DNA of 64,000 bases from Burkholderiales bacterium (GTDB lineage Bacteria; Pseudomonadota; Gammaproteobacteria; Burkholderiales; Burkholderiaceae_C): positions 1 to 64,000 of the forward strand of contig JABEVE010000016.1 of NCBI GenBank assembly GCA_013044035.1, in the 5' to 3' direction. This document shows positions 1 through 9,824 of this stretch, piece after piece. A program made the translations under genes and the position numbers. Below the pieces are notes generated by a model that saw only the letters and a program-made list of their open reading frames with translations, had not been told where the DNA came from and did no database searches. How positions within the stretch are numbered: the stretch's first letter is position 1; each line of letters starts with the position of its first letter.

Positions 1-1
1 C

Positions 2-1423
2 GCCGTCGCCTTGAGCCACCAGATGTTCGACGCGGGACTGTATCTGGGCGTGTGCGACAAAATCGTCCCGGGGCTGCTGATCGGCGCCCTGACCTTCGGC
101 CATCTGCCGGGCATCTTCGTGCCGGGCGGGCCCATGACCACGGGCATGTCCAACAGCGAAAAGGCGCATGTGCGCGAGCTTTACGCCGAAGGCAAGATCG
201 GCCGCGACGAACTGCTGAAAGCCGAGATGCAGTCGTACCACGGGCCCGGCACCTGCACGTTCTACGGCACGGCCAATTCCAACCAGATGCTCATGGAGAT
301 CATGGGGTTGCATCTGCCGGGCGCGGCGTTTGTCCACCCGGGCACACCCCTGCGCGAGGCGCTCACGCGCGCGGCGGCGCAACGGGCGGTGCGTATCTCG
401 GCCGTGGGCGCCGAGCCCACGCCCATCGGCGAACTGGTGGACGAGCGCGCCGTGGTCAACGCCATCGTCGGGCTGCTCGCCACGGGCGGCTCCACCAACC
501 ACACCATTCATCTGGTGGCCATTGCCCGCGCGGCGGGTATTGCCATCGACTGGACCGACTTTGACGACCTGTCTGCCGTGGTGCCGTTGCTGGCGCATGT
601 CTACCCCAATGGCAAGGCCGATGTGAACCACTTCCAGGCCGCAGGCGGCGTGGCGTTCATCATCCGCGAATTGCTCGACGCCGGCTTGCTGCACGACGAC
701 GTGCGGACCGTGGTCGGCCCCGGACTGCGGCGCTACACCGAAGAGCCTTTCCTCATCGACGGCCGGTTGCAATGGCGCGTGGCCGAGACCGCGTCGCGCG
801 ATCTCGGCGTGGTGCGCCCGGCATCCGATCCGTTCAGCGCCGACGGCGGTCTCAAGCTGCTGCAGGGCAATCTCGGTCGGGCGGTGATCAAGGTCTCGGC
901 CGTCAAGCCGGAACACCGCGTGGTCACGGCGCCGGCGCGCGTGTTCGACAGCCAGGACGCGCTGCTCGACGCCTTCAAGCGCGGCGAACTGACGGGCGAT
1001 CTGGTCGCCGTCATCCGCTTCCAGGGGCCGCACGCCAACGGCATGCCCGAGTTGCACAAGCTCACGCCCACGCTGGCGGTGCTGCAGGATCGTGGTTTCC
1101 AGGTTGCGCTGGTGACCGACGGCCGCATGTCCGGTGCCTCGGGCAAGGTGCCCGCAGCCATCCACATCACCCCTGAGGCCGCCCATGGCGGCCCGCTGGC
1201 GAAGGTGCGCGACGGCGACATGATGACCGTGGATGCCGTGCACGGCATCTTGCGTGCCGAGGTGCCCGAGGCCGAGTGGGCGGCGCGACCGTCTGCCGAG
1301 GCGAGTCTGCGGGGCAACCAGTTTGGCGTGGGCCGCGAATTGTTTCGCGCCTTCCGCGAGGCGGTGGACGGCGCCGAGCAGGGCGCGGCAAGCTTTCGCC
1401 ACCCCGACTGGCATGCGGCCTGA
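2..1423 (+). CDS. edd: Phosphogluconate dehydratase Edd (5' end outside window)
   Basis: Edd dehydrates 6-phosphogluconate to 2-keto-3-deoxy-6-phosphogluconate, the first committed Entner-Doudoroff step, in the cytoplasm. The open frame runs in from the left edge, and about 470 residues are visible. Family members have about 600, so roughly the first 130 are missing. Blocks typical of Edd rather than of IlvD are seen: [50 protein letters not shown] and [18 protein letters not shown]. The Cys residues in VCDK and GTCT are expected 4Fe-4S ligands. The TTG at 11 is only an internal codon. eda follows after 16 bases. The edd-eda pairing makes the assignment secure. Confidence 0.95.
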   Translation, partial: AVALSHQMFDAGLYLGVCDKIVPGLLIGALTFGHLPGIFVPGGPMTTGMSNSEKAHVRELYAEGKIGRDELLKAEMQSYHGPGTCTFYGTANSNQMLMEIMGLHLPGAAFVHPGTPLREALTRAAAQRAVRISAVGAEPTPIGELVDERAVVNAIVGLLATGGSTNHTIHLVAIARAAGIAIDWTDFDDLSAVVPLLAHVYPNGKADVNHFQAAGGVAFIIRELLDAGLLHDDVRTVVGPGLRRYTEEPFLIDGRLQWRVAETASRDLGVVRPASDPFSADGGLKLLQGNLGRAVIKVSAVKPEHRVVTAPARVFDSQDALLDAFKRGELTGDLVAVIRFQGPHANGMPELHKLTPTLAVLQDRGFQVALVTDGRMSGASGKVPAAIHITPEAAHGGPLAKVRDGDMMTVDAVHGILRAEVPEAEWAARPSAEASLRGNQFGVGRELFRAFREAVDGAEQGAASFRHPDWHAA

Positions 1424-1439
1424 GCCCGGGAGAACTGTG

Positions 1440-2078
1440 ATGGACGCACTCGGAATTCTGCACCTCAGCCCCGTGATGCCGGTGATCGTGGTCCACGACG
1501 CCGGCCTAGCTGCCGATCTGGCCGCGGCGCTCGTGGCGGGCGGCATCCGCTCCCTCGAGGTCACGTTGCGCACACCGGCGGCGCTGGCCGTCATTCGCCG
1601 CATGCGCGACGCCGTTCCCGACGCCTGGGTGGGCGCGGGCACGGTGCTCGACGGCACGCAGTGGCAGCAAGCGCGGGACGCCGGCGCGCAATTCGGCGTC
1701 AGCCCCGGGCTGACCCGAGAGCTTGCCGCCGCGGTGCGGGCCGCGCCCGAGCCCTTCCTGCCCGGCGTGGCAACGGTCAGCGAAGCCATGTGCGCCCGCG
1801 AGCAGGGCTTCTCCACGCTCAAGTTCTTCCCAGCCGAGGCGGCCGGTGGCCGGGCGCTGCTCAAATCGCTCCACGGTCCGCTGCCCGAACTGCGTTTTTG
1901 CCCCACAGGCGGCATCCATCCGGGCAACGCGCCCGACTATCTCGCGCTGCCCAATGTGGTCTGCGTCGGGGGTTCCTGGCTGGTGCCCGAAGACGCGCTG
2001 GCGGCGCGCGACTGGGCCCGCATCACCACGATGGCCCGCGCCGCCGCGGCGCTGGGTGGCAAGCCCGCCGCGGCATGA
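1440..2078 (+). CDS. eda: KDPG aldolase Eda
   Basis: Class I aldolase of 212 residues that splits 2-keto-3-deoxy-6-phosphogluconate into pyruvate and glyceraldehyde 3-phosphate. Catalytic features are present: Glu40 and Arg44 in LEVTLRTP, the Schiff-base Lys128 in [12 protein letters not shown], and the phosphate-binding region FCPTGGI. The ATG at 1440 has GGGAGA a few bases upstream. A GTG directly before it (1437) could also serve. Longer reading in this frame would overlap edd with no family similarity. It follows edd closely and its stop overlaps the start of the HAD gene, so the three are probably co-transcribed. A second, different KDPGal-type aldolase lies at 52776-53498. Confidence 0.95.
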   Translation: MDALGILHLSPVMPVIVVHDAGLAADLAAALVAGGIRSLEVTLRTPAALAVIRRMRDAVPDAWVGAGTVLDGTQWQQARDAGAQFGVSPGLTRELAAAVRAAPEPFLPGVATVSEAMCAREQGFSTLKFFPAEAAGGRALLKSLHGPLPELRFCPTGGIHPGNAPDYLALPNVVCVGGSWLVPEDALAARDWARITTMARAAAALGGKPAAA

Positions 2079-2863
2079 GCCAGCAGCCCGGCGGCGGCCG
2101 CGGCACTTTGCTCTCGGACAGCGCGCAAGAGCCGCCCGGATCGATGCTCACGGGTGCCGAGCGCGACGCGGCCATCCGTGCCGTCGTTTTCGACATGGAT
2201 GGCGTGCTGCTCAACTCCGAAGGCGCGTGGCTGCAGACCCGGCGCGACTATGCCCGCAGCCTGGGCCGGGTCTGGACCGATGCCGACCACGCCGCGAGCA
2301 TGGGCGGCAATCTCGCCGGCGGCTCGCGCCTCATGGTTGAGCGGCTGGGGCTGGACCGCACGCCCGATCAAGTGGCCCAGGACATGCTCGCCCGGATGCA
2401 GGAGCTCTATGCCCAGCAGCTCCCGGCTTGCCCTGGCGCGGTCGAGGCGGTGCGCCGAATGGCCGCGCAGTACCGTCTCGGACTGGCAACCGGCTCGCCG
2501 CGCGTCCTGGCGGAACCGGCCCTGCGCCGGCTCGGCCTGTACGACAGCTTTTCGGTTCGGGCGTACGGCGACATGGTGGTGCGCGGCAAGCCGGCCCCCG
2601 ACATTTATCGGATGGCCCTGGACCTGCTCGGCGTGAAGGCGGCCCAGGCCGTGGGCGTGGAAGATTCGGCGAATGGCCTGCGCGCCCTGCACGCCGCCGG
2701 CATGGGCCGGATCGCGGTCCTGGATCCGGCCTTCCCACCCGACCCCGGCGCGCTCGCCCTGGCCGCGGTACGCCTCGATCACCTGGACCAACTCGACGTG
2801 CGCGCCGTGCAGGCCGCGGGTCGCGCGCGTGCTGATGCGGTTCTCCCGCTGGACCCGCCCTGA
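2075..2863 (+). CDS. HAD-superfamily sugar-phosphate phosphatase / phosphomutase-like hydrolase
   Basis: Protein of 262 residues in the HAD subfamily I class with beta-phosphoglucomutase and 2-deoxyglucose-6-phosphatase. The nucleophile motif FDMDGVLLNSE has Asp40 and Asp42. Motif II is in LATGSPR, the Lys is in GKPAPDIY, and the acidic pair is in GVEDSANG. The start ATG overlaps the eda stop as ATGA, which indicates translational coupling. An in-frame ATG at 2144 (residue 24) would give a 239-residue protein starting nearer the domain and is a real alternative. The substrate is unknown. Its place after edd-eda and before the polyol operon suggests removal of phosphate from a hexose or hexitol phosphate. 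Confidence 0.85.
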   Translation: MSQQPGGGRGTLLSDSAQEPPGSMLTGAERDAAIRAVVFDMDGVLLNSEGAWLQTRRDYARSLGRVWTDADHAASMGGNLAGGSRLMVERLGLDRTPDQVAQDMLARMQELYAQQLPACPGAVEAVRRMAAQYRLGLATGSPRVLAEPALRRLGLYDSFSVRAYGDMVVRGKPAPDIYRMALDLLGVKAAQAVGVEDSANGLRALHAAGMGRIAVLDPAFPPDPGALALAAVRLDHLDQLDVRAVQAAGRARADAVLPLDPP

Positions 2864-2874
2864 AAGGCGGTTTC

Positions 2875-2907
2875 GGTATTTTCCCGCTGAAAATCAGGGA
2901 AAATACC
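2875..2907. promoter_or_regulatory. Perfect inverted repeat upstream of mtlE (candidate operator)
   Basis: GGTATTTTCCC (2875-2885) and its exact complement GGGAAAATACC (2897-2907) are separated by 11 bases. The repeat lies 12 bases past the HAD stop and about 140 bases before mtlE. There is no T-run after it, so it looks more like an operator than a rho-independent terminator. It is followed by GGAAAGTTCC, a smaller palindrome. Which protein would bind it is unknown; MtlR or a LacI-type repressor are possibilities. Confidence 0.55.
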
Positions 2908-3047
2908 CGGAAAGTTCCGCGAGAAAGTATCGAAAGTCAACTCTGCGGTATCGGCATGCGGCAAGCTGCTCACTAGGATTGAGGTGGTCGGACCATCGTC
3001 CAGCGGACGCGCCGACACCATCAAAAAATCCACAGGAGACAGATGCT

Positions 3048-4358
3048 ATGAAGTTCCGCTCGACCCTCGTGTTCGCGTCGTTGTTCGGGGTGGCGCTGTC
3101 CGCCTCGGCGACCGATCTGGTGATCGCCACGGTGAACAACGGCCAAATGATTCAGATGGAGCGCCTGACCAGCGTGTTCGAAAAGCAGAATCCCGACATC
3201 CATGTGAAATGGGTGACGCTGGAAGAAAACGTGTTGCGCCAGCGTGTGACCACGGACATCGCCACCAAGGGGCGGCAGTTCGACCTGATGACCATCGGCA
3301 TGTACGAGGTTCCCATCTGGTCCAAGCTCGGCTGGCTCAAGCCGATCGTGCCGGATGCGAACTACGACGTCAACGACCTCCTGCCGCCCATCCGTGAGGG
3401 CCTTTCCTACAAAGGCAAGCTGTACGCTGCGCCGTTCTACGGCGAGAGCTCCATGCTCATGTACCGCACCGACCTGATGAAGAAGGCGGGACTGACCATG
3501 CCGGAGAAACCTACCTGGGACCAGGTGCGCGACATGGCCGCCAAGCTCAATGATCCCAAGGCTGGCGTCTACGGCATCTGCCTGCGCGGCAAGGCTGGCT
3601 GGGGCGAGAACATGGCCCTGCTCACCACCATGGTCAACACCTGGGGCGGGCAATGGTTCAACATGAAGTGGCAACCCCAGTTGCAGACCAAGCCCTGGGA
3701 AGACGCCGTGAGTTTCTACGTCGACTTGCTGAAGAAATACGGCCCGCCCGGCGCCTCCAACTACGGTTTCAACGAGAACCTTGCGCTGTTCGACCAGGGC
3801 AAGTGCGCCATGTGGGTCGATGCTTCCGTGGCTGCGGGTTTCATCTCGGATCCGAAGCAGAGCAAGGTGGCCCATGAGGTTGGCTTTGCACAGGCCCCCG
3901 TGGCGGTCACACCCAAGGGTGCGCATTGGCTGTGGTCGTGGGCTCTGGGCATTCCGTCCGATGTCAGTCCGGCGCAAGAGGCTGCAGCACAGAAATTCGT
4001 GAACTGGGCCACCTCCAAGCAGTACATCGAGTTGGTGGCAGCGAGCGAGGGCTGGGGGCTGGTGCCATCGGGCACACGAGCCTCGACTTACGCCAATCCC
4101 AATTACCAGAAAGCCGCGCCTTGGGGGCAGTCCGAGCTGCATGCAATCGATACGGCCAACCCCAATGATGCCACCCTGCCCAAGAGCCCGTATGTGGGCG
4201 TGCAGTACGCCGCCATTCCGGAGTTCCAGGGGATCGGCACGCAGGTGGGGCAGTACATCAGTGCGGCGTTGAGCGGGAGCACCACCGTGCCGAAGGCGCT
4301 GGCCGAGTCGCAAGCCGCCGCCACGCGGCAGATGAAGATGGCGGGTTATCTCAAGTAG
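3048..4358 (+). CDS. mtlE: Polyol (mannitol/sorbitol) ABC transporter substrate-binding protein
   Basis: Periplasmic CUT1 binding protein of 436 residues with a signal peptide (about residues 1-21, ending in SASA). It begins the mature part with a beta strand and the usual binding-protein pattern, including MERLTSVFEKQNPDIHVKWV and LYAAPFYGESSMLMYRTDLM. The sequence resembles SmoE/MtlE of Rhodobacter and Pseudomonas, and the following gene order mtlF-mtlG-mtlK-mtlD fits that operon. The ATG at 3048 has AGGAGA 10 bases upstream. Reading further upstream in this frame would run into the HAD gene without a signal peptide. It delivers polyol to the MtlFG-MtlK membrane complex. A stem-loop follows the gene. 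Confidence 0.9.
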   Translation: MKFRSTLVFASLFGVALSASATDLVIATVNNGQMIQMERLTSVFEKQNPDIHVKWVTLEENVLRQRVTTDIATKGRQFDLMTIGMYEVPIWSKLGWLKPIVPDANYDVNDLLPPIREGLSYKGKLYAAPFYGESSMLMYRTDLMKKAGLTMPEKPTWDQVRDMAAKLNDPKAGVYGICLRGKAGWGENMALLTTMVNTWGGQWFNMKWQPQLQTKPWEDAVSFYVDLLKKYGPPGASNYGFNENLALFDQGKCAMWVDASVAAGFISDPKQSKVAHEVGFAQAPVAVTPKGAHWLWSWALGIPSDVSPAQEAAAQKFVNWATSKQYIELVAASEGWGLVPSGTRASTYANPNYQKAAPWGQSELHAIDTANPNDATLPKSPYVGVQYAAIPEFQGIGTQVGQYISAALSGSTTVPKALAESQAAATRQMKMAGYLK

Positions 4359-4368
4359 TCAGCCGGGT

Positions 4369-4400
4369 GGGCAGCACGGCCAGACAAGCCACTGCTGCCC
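4369..4400 (+). other. Stem-loop between mtlE and mtlF
   Basis: GGGCAGCA (4369-4376) pairs with TGCTGCCC (4393-4400) around a 16-base loop, just after the mtlE stop. No T-run follows. Hairpins at this place commonly protect the binding-protein mRNA or reduce read-through into the permease genes. Similar ones occur in three other operons of this window. Confidence 0.5.
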
Positions 4401-4468
4401 CTCGACCCTGGTGTCGTCTCGTGATGCCTCCGCGCGCATCGCCTGTTTCCTGACCCATACCCACGACC

Positions 4469-5326
4469 ATGAAGCGTCTCCTGCCACGTCTTCTGCTGGC
4501 ACCAGCGGTGCTGTCGCTGTTCGCCTGGATGGTGGTGCCGCTGGTGATGACGGTGTATTTCTCCGTCGTTCGCTACAACCTCACCATCCCCGGTCCGCGT
4601 GTGTTCGTGGGGCTGGAGAACTACCGCTACTTCTTCACCGACCCGGCTTTCCTCACCGCGGTGCTCAACACCCTGATCCTGCTCGGATCGGTCATCGGCA
4701 TCACAGTGGTGCTGGGTGTGGCGCTGGCGCTGCTGATCCACGAGCCGTTTCCAGGGCGCGGCGCGGTGCGGCTGCTGCTGATCGCGCCGTTTTTCGTCAT
4801 GCCCACGGCAGCGGCGCTGATGTGGAAGTTCATGATGATGAACCCCATCTACGGCGTGCTCGCGCAGATCAGCCTGGCTTTCGGCGCGCAGCCGGTGGAC
4901 TGGCTCACCACGTATCCGCTGCTGTCGGTGATCGTGATCGTGGCCTGGGAGTGGCTACCGTTCGCCTGCCTCATTTTCATCACCGCGCTGCAGTCGCTCG
5001 ACCAGGAGCAGATGGAGGCGGCGCGCATGGATGGGGCGACCGCGCTGCAACGCTTCTGGTTCCTCACCCTGCCGCACATGGCACGTTCGGTGGCGGTGGT
5101 CACGATGATCGAGATGATCTATCTCATCGGCGTGTTCGCGGAGATCTTCACCACCACCAGCGGCGGACCGGGCAATGCCAGCACCAACGTGGCCTTTCTC
5201 ATCTTCAAGGATGCGCTGATGAATTTCGATATCGGAGTGGCCTCGGCCGGCGCCCTGTTTGCTGTGGTGCTGGCCAACATTGCAGCCATCTTCCTGTTGC
5301 GCGTGGTCGGCCGCAACCTGGACTGA
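4469..5326 (+). CDS. mtlF: Polyol ABC transporter permease, MalF class
   Basis: Inner-membrane permease of 285 residues, with about six predicted hydrophobic helices, starting with LLLAPAVLSLFAWMVVPLVM. The EAA loop that docks on the ATPase is seen as EAARMDGATALQRFWFLTLP. It pairs with MtlG to form the channel for mannitol, sorbitol or arabinitol bound by MtlE. No clear Shine-Dalgarno sequence precedes the ATG, which follows mtlE by about 110 bases containing a stem-loop. mtlG begins 12 bases after the stop, so the two are translated together. Confidence 0.9.
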   Translation: MKRLLPRLLLAPAVLSLFAWMVVPLVMTVYFSVVRYNLTIPGPRVFVGLENYRYFFTDPAFLTAVLNTLILLGSVIGITVVLGVALALLIHEPFPGRGAVRLLLIAPFFVMPTAAALMWKFMMMNPIYGVLAQISLAFGAQPVDWLTTYPLLSVIVIVAWEWLPFACLIFITALQSLDQEQMEAARMDGATALQRFWFLTLPHMARSVAVVTMIEMIYLIGVFAEIFTTTSGGPGNASTNVAFLIFKDALMNFDIGVASAGALFAVVLANIAAIFLLRVVGRNLD

Positions 5327-5338
5327 AGGAGCCTGCCC

Positions 5339-6160
5339 ATGAAGACGCCCTTGCATTGGCTTGCCGTGCGCACCGTGGTGGCCTGGGTGACCACGCTGGT
5401 GCTCGTGTTTCCCTTGTTGTGGCTGGTGATGACGGCCTTCAAGACCGAGCTGCAGGCCATTGCCACGCCACCGCTGCTGCTGTTCAAGCCGACGCTGGAG
5501 AACTTCGTCACGGTCAATGCGCAGAGCGACTATCTGCGCTACGCGCGCAACTCGCTCGTGACCAGCCTGGGTTCGACGCTGCTGGGCTTGCTCATCGCGG
5601 TTCCCGCGGCCTATTCCATGGTCTTTTTCCGCACCCGGCGTACCCGTGACGTGCTGATGTGGATGCTCTCGACCAAGATGATGCCCGCCGTGGGCGCGCT
5701 GGTGCCCATCTACCTGGTGGCCAAGTTCACCGGCCTGCTCGACAGTCTGATCGGGTTGACGGCAGTGTTCACCTTGACCAACCTGCCCATCATGGTGTGG
5801 TTGCTCTACACCTACTTCAAGGACATTCCAAACGAGATCCTCGAAGCCGCGCGCATGGACGGCGCATCGGTGTGGAAGGAGTTTCGCCATGTCATCCTGC
5901 CCCTCGGTGTGGGCGGCATCACCTCCACGGCCCTGCTGGCCATCGTGCTGAGCTGGAACGAGTCGTTCTGGTCGCTCAATCTGGCCTCGTTCAAGGCGGG
6001 CACCTTGTCCACCCTCATTGCCAGCTACTCCAGCCCCGAAGGACTGTTCTGGGCCAAGCTCTCGGCGGCTTCGGTCCTGGCGATCGCGCCCATCATCGTG
6101 CTGGGGTGGTTCAGTCAGAAGCAGCTCGTCGCCGGGCTGACCTTCGGCGCAGTCAAGTAA
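5339..6160 (+). CDS. mtlG: Polyol ABC transporter permease, MalG class
   Basis: Second channel subunit, 273 residues, with six hydrophobic segments and the EAA loop EAARMDGASVWKEFRHVILP. A charged stretch, FFRTRRTRDVLMW, lies before the third helix. AAGGAG overlaps the mtlF stop and sits correctly for the ATG at 5339. It works with MtlF and two copies of the ATPase MtlK. Close similarity in layout to SmoG/MtlG supports the substrate class, but the exact polyol cannot be read from sequence. Confidence 0.9.
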   Translation: MKTPLHWLAVRTVVAWVTTLVLVFPLLWLVMTAFKTELQAIATPPLLLFKPTLENFVTVNAQSDYLRYARNSLVTSLGSTLLGLLIAVPAAYSMVFFRTRRTRDVLMWMLSTKMMPAVGALVPIYLVAKFTGLLDSLIGLTAVFTLTNLPIMVWLLYTYFKDIPNEILEAARMDGASVWKEFRHVILPLGVGGITSTALLAIVLSWNESFWSLNLASFKAGTLSTLIASYSSPEGLFWAKLSAASVLAIAPIIVLGWFSQKQLVAGLTFGAVK

Positions 6161-6174
6161 ACCAAGGAACAGCC

Positions 6175-7189
<1,015 letters not shown>

Positions 7190-7200
<11 letters not shown>

Positions 7201-8593
7201 ATCGTCGCTGCGCATGCTGCATCTGGGGCTGGGGTCGTTCCATCGTGCGCACCAGGCGGTCTACATGCAGGCATTGCACGACGCGGGAGACCAGCGCTGG
7301 ACCCTCGCCGGCGGCAACCTGCGTGCGGACATGGCCGAGACCATCGAGGCCCTGCACCGCCAGCATGGTGCCTACACGCTGGAAACCATCTCACCCTCAG
7401 GCGAGCACCGTTATCAGCGCATCACGGCCATTCGCGAGGTGGTGCCTTACGAGCCCTCGCTGCGGCGGCTCATCGAGCTTGCAGCCGATCCCGGCACGCG
7501 CATCATCTCCTTCACCGTCACGGAGGCTGGCTACTACCTCGACGCCGACAACCGCTTGGACTTCGGCGCTTTCCCCGATCTGGCGGTCGATCTGCAGCGC
7601 GCCAGGTCGGGACAGCCGGGCAACACCCTCTATGGCGCGCTCACCGCGCTGCTGCGGGCGCGCCACGCGGCGCATGCGGGCCCGCTCACATTGCTCAATT
7701 GCGACAACCTGCGCCACAACGGCGAGCGCTCGCGCGCCGGATTGCTGCAGTTCATCGAGCGTGTCGACGACACCGCGCTGGCCGACTGGGTGCGGGCGCA
7801 CACCACCAGCCCGAATGCCATGGTCGACCGCATCACGCCGCGTCCGGCGCCCGAGGTTCGCGCCCGGGTGAAGGAGGCCACCGGCGTGGACGACCCGGCC
7901 GCGGTGATGGGCGAGCGTTTCATCCAGTGGGTCATCGAGGACGATTTCTGTCATGGCCGACCCGCATTCGAGAGCGTGGGCGTGGAGATGGTGGCCTCGG
8001 TGCAACCCTACGAAGAGGCCAAGATTCGCCTGCTCAACGCCACGCACAGCTGCATCGCCTGGGCGGGCACGCTGGTGGGGTACAGCTACATCCACGAAGG
8101 CACGCTCGACCCGGCCATCCGCCGTCTGGCCTTCGACTACGCCACCGACGACGCCATTCCCGTTCTGCAGCCCAGCCCCATCGACCTCGGCGCCTACCGC
8201 GACGTGGTGCTCGACCGATTCGGCAACCCCGCGCTGCGCGACACCAACCAGCGTGTCGCCATGGATGGCTTTGCCAAGATTCCCGGCTTCATCGCCCCCA
8301 CGGTGCGCGAGCGCCTGGCGCGCGAGCAATCCATCGACAGCGTGGCCATGTTGCCCGCCCTGTTCCTCACATTCCTGCAGCGCTGGCATCGCGGCAAGTT
8401 GCCCTATGTTTACCAGGATCAGGCGATGGATCCGGGCATGGCCCATGCCATCTGCGCCGCCGCCGATCCGGTGGCGGCATTTTCGGGGGATGGCACGTTG
8501 TGGGGCGAACTGGCCGGCGACCAGCGCTTGACGCAGGCGCTGCGCGAGGCTGTGCAGCGGGTCGAGCGCTTCGTGGCGGAGCATGGCCGATGA
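7190..8593 (+). CDS. mtlD: Mannitol/D-arabinitol dehydrogenase (long-chain polyol dehydrogenase)
   Basis: NAD-dependent polyol dehydrogenase of 467 residues that oxidises mannitol to fructose, and probably D-arabinitol or sorbitol to the matching ketoses. The N-terminal Rossmann motif is HLGLGSFHRAHQA. The active-site signature AKIRLLNATHS carries Lys278, Asn283 and His286, matching the Lys-Asn-His set of Pseudomonas mannitol 2-dehydrogenase. The length suits either mannitol 2-dehydrogenase or D-arabinitol 4-dehydrogenase, so substrate preference is open. The ATG lies inside the end of mtlK, indicating coupling. A xylulokinase and a fructokinase downstream accept the two likely products. Confidence 0.9.
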
Positions 8594-8834
8594 GCCGGCG
8601 TTTGCACTGCACGGCCAGCCCGTCCTGCCCCTCGGCGCAAGCGGTCGCCGACGGAGCCGGCGGCCGCGAGCACGACAGGTCATCCCAAGGAGAGCATCGT
8701 CGCCAGGCGATGCCGCAGGACGCATGGGCAGCCACGACGACCCGTGCGGCGCCGCAGTCCTTCTCACCGGCGGCGAAGCTGGATACAGTAGTGCGCAGGC
8801 ATTGAACGTCGATGGCGGCAATGCCCTGACCTGA
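8594..8834 (+). pseudogene. Frameshifted remnant of a short-chain sorbitol dehydrogenase (SmoS type)
   Basis: The gap between mtlD and mtlR keeps the tail of an SDR enzyme. In one frame GRMGSHDDPCGAAVLLTGG and YSSAQALNVDGGNALT run up to the TGA at 8832-8834. They match the conserved end of SmoS-type sorbitol/galactitol dehydrogenases, which have GRMG, AQxxNVDGGN and a final Ser/Thr. The expected preceding stretch, with an AMP block before GRMG, continues in a different frame, so at least one frameshift lies near 8715-8730. No Rossmann start or YxxxK remains. An 83-residue frame from the ATG at 8583 reads through but would not make a working enzyme. smoS occupies a similar place in related polyol operons. 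Confidence 0.6.
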
Positions 8835-8861
8835 ATCTCGTCGGCCTTCGTTGGATGCACC

Positions 8862-9791
8862 ATGAGTACCAAAACCGCTCGCAGCCCCGAGCTCGAACAC
8901 GATTTCGTGCGCGACCCGCAACTCGGCTACGAGCCCGAGGGCAGCTTCGGCAGCCTGCGCTGCCTGTCCCACGGCTTTCCCAACCCGCTGGTGCGCTGGC
9001 ACTACCACGAGGAGTACGAACTGCACCTCATCGTGCAGACCAGCGGCAAGGTGTTCGTGGGGGACTACATCGGCCATTTCGAGCCCGGCCACCTGGTTCT
9101 CACGGGCCCCCGGCTGCCGCACAACTGGATCTCCACCAACGTGCCCGAAGGGGGTGTGGCCCAGCGCGACATGGTCATCCAGTTCGCCGACGAGCCTTTG
9201 CGCCACGCGGCAGCGTTGTTGCCCGAACTGGACGAACTGACGCCCTTGCTGGAGCGCGCGCGTCACGGCATCGAGTTTTTCGGCTTGAGCGAGAGCGTGC
9301 GCGCGCGCATCGAATGCATCCGCAACGCGCGCGGCTTGCGCCGCTTCGCGGAGTTCGCCGATCTGCTGTGCGATCTGACACGCTGCACCGACTACCGCCT
9401 GCTGTCGACGGTGCAGTTGCAGAGTTTCGATGATGCCGACGCCATGGCGCAGATCAACACCATCATCAACTTCATCACCGACAACATGAGCACGCAGTTC
9501 TCCCTGGCCGACATCGCGGCGCGTGTTGGACAGTCCGAGCACAAGTTCTCGCGCTACTTCCGCAAGGCCACGGGCAACACCTTCACGGATTTCGTCAACC
9601 GCCTGCGCATCAACAAGGCCTGCCAGCTGCTCATGGACACCGACGCCTATGTCACCAACATCTGCTACGACGTCGGCTTCAACAACGTGGCCAATTTCAA
9701 CCGCCACTTCCTGCAACTCAAGGGCGTGACGCCCAGCGTCTTTCGCCGCCAGGCCGAGGCGCGATTCGGTCTGGCCGCCGCCGCCCGTTGA
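8862..9791 (+). CDS. mtlR: AraC-family transcriptional activator of the polyol operon
   Basis: Regulator of 309 residues. An N-terminal cupin-like sensor domain has RWHYHEEYELHLI and FEPGHLVLTGPRLPHNW. The C-terminal AraC DNA-binding domain (about 205-300) has two helix-turn-helix units, with SLADIAARVGQSEHKFSRYF and ICYDVGFNNVANFNRHFLQL. In Pseudomonas fluorescens MtlR activates mtlEFGKDYZ, and the position between mtlD and the kinases fits. A similar protein is encoded at 31708-32589 and shares the sensor layout. The Shine-Dalgarno sequence is weak. Confidence 0.88.
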   Translation: MSTKTARSPELEHDFVRDPQLGYEPEGSFGSLRCLSHGFPNPLVRWHYHEEYELHLIVQTSGKVFVGDYIGHFEPGHLVLTGPRLPHNWISTNVPEGGVAQRDMVIQFADEPLRHAAALLPELDELTPLLERARHGIEFFGLSESVRARIECIRNARGLRRFAEFADLLCDLTRCTDYRLLSTVQLQSFDDADAMAQINTIINFITDNMSTQFSLADIAARVGQSEHKFSRYFRKATGNTFTDFVNRLRINKACQLLMDTDAYVTNICYDVGFNNVANFNRHFLQLKGVTPSVFRRQAEARFGLAAAAR

Positions 9792-9824
9792 CGCGCCGGA
9801 CAACTCACCCGAAAGGCTGCTTCC

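Noticed and set aside
8583-8834. 83-codon frame as an intact small gene
   Set aside because: Only its last 35 or so residues match an SDR end, and the preceding homologous part is in another frame, so I list it as a pseudogene remnant.
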